Shown in pieces: positions 6,551 through 8,690 of a stretch of DNA of 8,690 nucleotides. The number at the start of each line of letters is the position of its first letter. Positions within the stretch are counted from its first letter, which is position 1. Under the pieces are notes generated by a model. It worked only from the letters and a program-made list of their open reading frames with translations. It was not told where the DNA came from and searched no databases. Source of the DNA: CBDUQN01 sp965369375 (GTDB lineage: Bacteria; Krumholzibacteriota; Krumholzibacteriia; Krumholzibacteriales; Krumholzibacteriaceae); assembly GCA_965369375.1 (NCBI GenBank), contig CBDUQN010000113.1, positions 1 through 8,690 of the forward strand, given 5' to 3'. Made by a program: the position numbers and the translations under genes.

Positions 6551-8590
6551 TTATTCCCCCTTCCCGGGACGTGTTATGGGGAGGTAGACCCTGAATGTCG
6601 TTCCCTCTCCCTCGTTCGAATCGATCGTGATCCTGCCCTGATGATGCTGGATGATACTGTGTGTGACGAACAGTCCCAATCCGGTACCACCCTTCTTCTT
6701 GGAATAGAACGGTTCGAAAATACTCTCGCGATCCTTCGGCTCGATGCCCGAACCGTTGTCACGAATCTCGATGCAGATCATGTCGCGTTCCTTCTCCCAC
6801 GCCACTTCCGCGTCACCACCCTCATAGATCTGCAAACCGATCGATACTACACCCTCTTCACCGACCGCTTCGGCCGCATTCTTCAGCAGATTGATCAGGA
6901 CCTGGACAATCTGATCGAAATCGACCTCGATCTCCGGGAGATTGTCATCGATATGCCTCCGAAAATCAATGCTCTTGTTTCTATAAATCTCGCCCACGGA
7001 CTGGTAACCCCTGTCGACTAGATCGCCGAGCCGGACCTTCTGATAGAGAATATTGTGGGGACGTGCAACCTTGAGCAGGTCCACGATAATCCGGTTCAGG
7101 CGATCGACCTCATTGAGAATGAACGATATGTTTTCCCGATGCTCGTCACTGAGATGCTCGTCCCGGTTCAGATACTGGATCCCCGCAGCGATGCCGGTGA
7201 GCGGATTTCTTATTTCATGAGCGACGGCGGATGTGAACCTGCCGAGGACGGCGAGACGATCGAGGTGCCTGATCTCTTCCTCCATGCGCTTGATGTCGCT
7301 CAGATCAACGAACTCGATGATCCCGCCCTGAATCTCATTGTCCTCGCCGACGAGCGGTGAGACGTTCATCCGGATCGGGATGTGTTTCCCGTCCCGGCAT
7401 TTCAAATGCGTCTCGAAAAACACGAGGGGTTTCTTGTGTTTCAGAACCCGTAGGACCGGATGCTCCCCCCCGTCTTGCGAATCCCAGACGATGAGACTTC
7501 GAATACTCGTTCCGGTGACCTCCTCGGGATCGAAAGCCCCGAGATAACGCGCGCTCCTGTTGGCAAGCGTCACATCCCCCTCGAGATCGACTACGAACAC
7601 GCCGTTGAGCATTCCCTCGATAACGTTTTCCCTGAAGATCTCCTCCTGACGCAGCTCCTGGTAGAGGAGCCAGTTCTCGATGTTCGAGCTCACCAATGAT
7701 CCAACCGTCTCGAGCGTCACCTGGTCGATATTCGTAAGGGGCGCTGCACGGTACCCGTCGGTGATGATGAGGGCGCCGAGAAGCGGCATGCTCGGGCAAA
7801 CCATGCAGACATCCTGTTTCAGGTATCCCAGATCGGCACTCTCGCTCTCGCCGCGGACGAGCCGCTTGATGAGGCAGTCATCGCTCTCGAAACAACGCAG
7901 CTCCTCGGACGATTTCATGAGCGGCACAACGAGATACGAGGTCATTGTGCTCCCCGGAAACAACGGCTCCCCCGCCGTGGTAAAGAGCGGATGCATCGTG
8001 ATATCCTTGATCAGGTAGGGCTTGCCCGAGATGAAGGCGTTGTATGCCGCCCCCCTGAGGTCGGAGAAATCGAAATTGACCACCCTGCGAATGACCCTCG
8101 TGGCCCTCTCGATCCCGACAACTGCCTGAAAACAACCCTTCTTCTTCCTGAGCAGGATGAACGCCGTTTCCTTGTACCCGACCCCACGAACGAGGTAGTC
8201 AAAGACGGAATTTATGACTTTCTGTTCATCGAGTGAGCTTATAATATTTCTGCCGATCTCCTTGAGACTGAGCAGCTGGATGTTTTTTTCGACGAGCTTG
8301 AAGAGGGATCGCTCCAGGTCGGCGAGCAGTGTCAGGATCATGCGGTAGAAAACATCCTCCTCCGTCCCCTTTACCTTCCCCTCGATCAGGAGCCCCTCTC
8401 CCCGCAGATTACTGAGCCGGTGCTGTATATTCTCGACCCGCATGCGATGCTCCGTCCTCTTGCGCAGCACGACGATTGTCGTCACCGCGATTCCGGCGAC
8501 GATCGGCATCCAAACGGGGATAAAGAGGGACAGGACGAGAAGAAGGGTGTAAAAGGCAGAAAGTAATATGAGGCTGTGTAATCTTCGCAT
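6551..8590 (-). CDS. Membrane-anchored GAF/PAS sensor histidine kinase
   Basis: Inner-membrane sensor kinase of 679 residues from the chosen ATG. The N-terminus has two hydrophobic segments (about 7-24 and 28-42) joined by a very short turn, so almost nothing protrudes into the periplasm and sensing is probably cytoplasmic or within the membrane. A coiled linker leads to a GAF-like domain (about 106-305) with a four-cysteine cluster (C233, C239, C262, C265). A PAS domain follows (about 322-432). The HisKA domain has the phosphoacceptor H458 in AVAHEIRNPLTG. The ATPase domain has the N box NLLKNAAEA (567-575), DNGSGI (611-616), FEPFYSKK (625-632) and GTGLGL (635-640). It should phosphorylate the adjacent NtrC-type regulator; the H box is of the NtrB/AtoS kind usual for such partners. 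A GTG at 8627-8629 would add 13 residues, but it has no ribosome binding site and lies between the -35 and -10 of a likely promoter. An in-frame TGA at 8633-8635 blocks further extension. The signal sensed is unknown. Confidence 0.95.
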   Translation of the reverse strand: MRRLHSLILLSAFYTLLLVLSLFIPVWMPIVAGIAVTTIVVLRKRTEHRMRVENIQHRLSNLRGEGLLIEGKVKGTEEDVFYRMILTLLADLERSLFKLVEKNIQLLSLKEIGRNIISSLDEQKVINSVFDYLVRGVGYKETAFILLRKKKGCFQAVVGIERATRVIRRVVNFDFSDLRGAAYNAFISGKPYLIKDITMHPLFTTAGEPLFPGSTMTSYLVVPLMKSSEELRCFESDDCLIKRLVRGESESADLGYLKQDVCMVCPSMPLLGALIITDGYRAAPLTNIDQVTLETVGSLVSSNIENWLLYQELRQEEIFRENVIEGMLNGVFVVDLEGDVTLANRSARYLGAFDPEEVTGTSIRSLIVWDSQDGGEHPVLRVLKHKKPLVFFETHLKCRDGKHIPIRMNVSPLVGEDNEIQGGIIEFVDLSDIKRMEEEIRHLDRLAVLGRFTSAVAHEIRNPLTGIAAGIQYLNRDEHLSDEHRENISFILNEVDRLNRIIVDLLKVARPHNILYQKVRLGDLVDRGYQSVGEIYRNKSIDFRRHIDDNLPEIEVDFDQIVQVLINLLKNAAEAVGEEGVVSIGLQIYEGGDAEVAWEKERDMICIEIRDNGSGIEPKDRESIFEPFYSKKKGGTGLGLFVTHSIIQHHQGRITIDSNEGEGTTFRVYLPITRPGKGE
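6556..6562 (-). promoter_or_regulatory. Ribosome binding site for the TTG-started regulator
   Basis: AAGGGGG on the minus strand lies within the last codons of the kinase gene, 6 bases before the TTG at 6547-6549. Its placement argues that translation of the regulator is coupled to that of the kinase. Confidence 0.75.
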
Positions 8591-8607
8591 GCTAGTACCG
8601 ATGATCC

Positions 8608-8636
8608 AGTGTAAGGGCGGTAGTGGCACAGGTCAA
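8608..8636 (-). promoter_or_regulatory. Putative sigma-70 promoter of the kinase operon
   Basis: On the minus strand TTGACC (8631-8636, five of six consensus bases) is followed by a 17-base spacer and TACACT (8608-8613, four of six, with the key T, A and final T). Transcription would begin near 8601, giving a leader of only about 11 bases before the ATG at 8590, with no clear Shine-Dalgarno sequence. It sits at the head of a closely spaced minus-strand gene series and so may drive the whole operon. The match could still be chance, and the very short leader is a point against it. Confidence 0.45.
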
Positions 8637-8690
8637 GAGATTACCGGCACGGTGTGGTCGATTCGGATCTCTGCAGGGAAGGGGAATCGT

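Noticed and set aside
6179..7021. A 280-codon open frame on the plus strand antisense to the kinase and regulator genes
   Set aside because: It lies opposite two genes with complete, recognisable domain sets; its translation is Ser/Arg/Leu-rich low-quality sequence with no motif. Long antisense frames are expected from the codon use here.
8591..8629. Longer kinase form starting at GTG 8629
   Set aside because: There is no ribosome binding site upstream, and the codon lies within a likely promoter; the ATG at 8590 gives the charged MRR start directly before the membrane segment.
8624..8640. TGGCAC on the plus strand as a possible sigma-54 -24 element
   Set aside because: The expected -12 GC element is not present at the right distance (the following bases are AGGTC then AAGAG), and it would point away from the operon.
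8633..8690. Eighteen sense codons ending in TGA on the minus strand at the right edge, a possible tail of another upstream gene
   Set aside because: It is too short to recognise or to separate from chance; it is useful only as the in-frame stop that limits the kinase N-terminus.

Overview
The window comes from a Gram-negative bacterium. An LptE-type lipoprotein implies an outer membrane with lipopolysaccharide, and a sigma-54 activator is present. The phylum cannot be fixed from this stretch alone. The partial secreted protein at the left edge ends in a W-x-x-I-K-x-L-Y-K tail. From memory, this resembles tails common in proteins of uncultured FCB-type lineages such as Eisenbacteria or Krumholzibacteriota. 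That is a lead, not an assignment.

Layout. Bases 1-365 (+) hold the C-terminal end of a probably exported, cysteine-containing protein, followed by a strong intrinsic terminator at 385-420. An AT-rich convergent spacer with palindromes follows. From 513 to about 8590 everything is on the minus strand. In transcription order (right to left) the genes are: a membrane-anchored GAF/PAS sensor histidine kinase; its sigma-54-dependent response regulator; lptE; holA; a thioredoxin; and leuS. The first four genes are packed with gaps of 1, 18 and 3 bases. Thioredoxin follows after 45 bases and leuS after 166 bases. This is probably one operon, possibly with an internal promoter or processing point before leuS. 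A sigma-70-like promoter (TTGACC-N17-TACACT) lies at the head, just upstream of the kinase ATG.

How the genes fit together. The kinase and regulator form an NtrB/NtrC-like two-component pair, with phosphotransfer from a conserved His to Asp53 of an activator carrying an AAA+ domain and a Fis-type helix-turn-helix. LptE (LPS export), HolA (clamp-loader delta subunit) and LeuS (leucyl-tRNA synthetase) are a housekeeping set also found together in Proteobacteria (E. coli has leuS-lptE-holA). Here the order is rearranged and a thioredoxin is inserted. The two-component pair at the head could link envelope sensing to this set, but no binding site shows that.

No CRISPR array, tRNA, rRNA, insertion sequence or phage gene was seen, and no clearly new system is evident. 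The points most worth a second look are a four-cysteine cluster in the kinase sensory region, a near-perfect 24-base tandem repeat upstream of leuS, the operon composition, and the C-terminal tail of the partial secreted protein.
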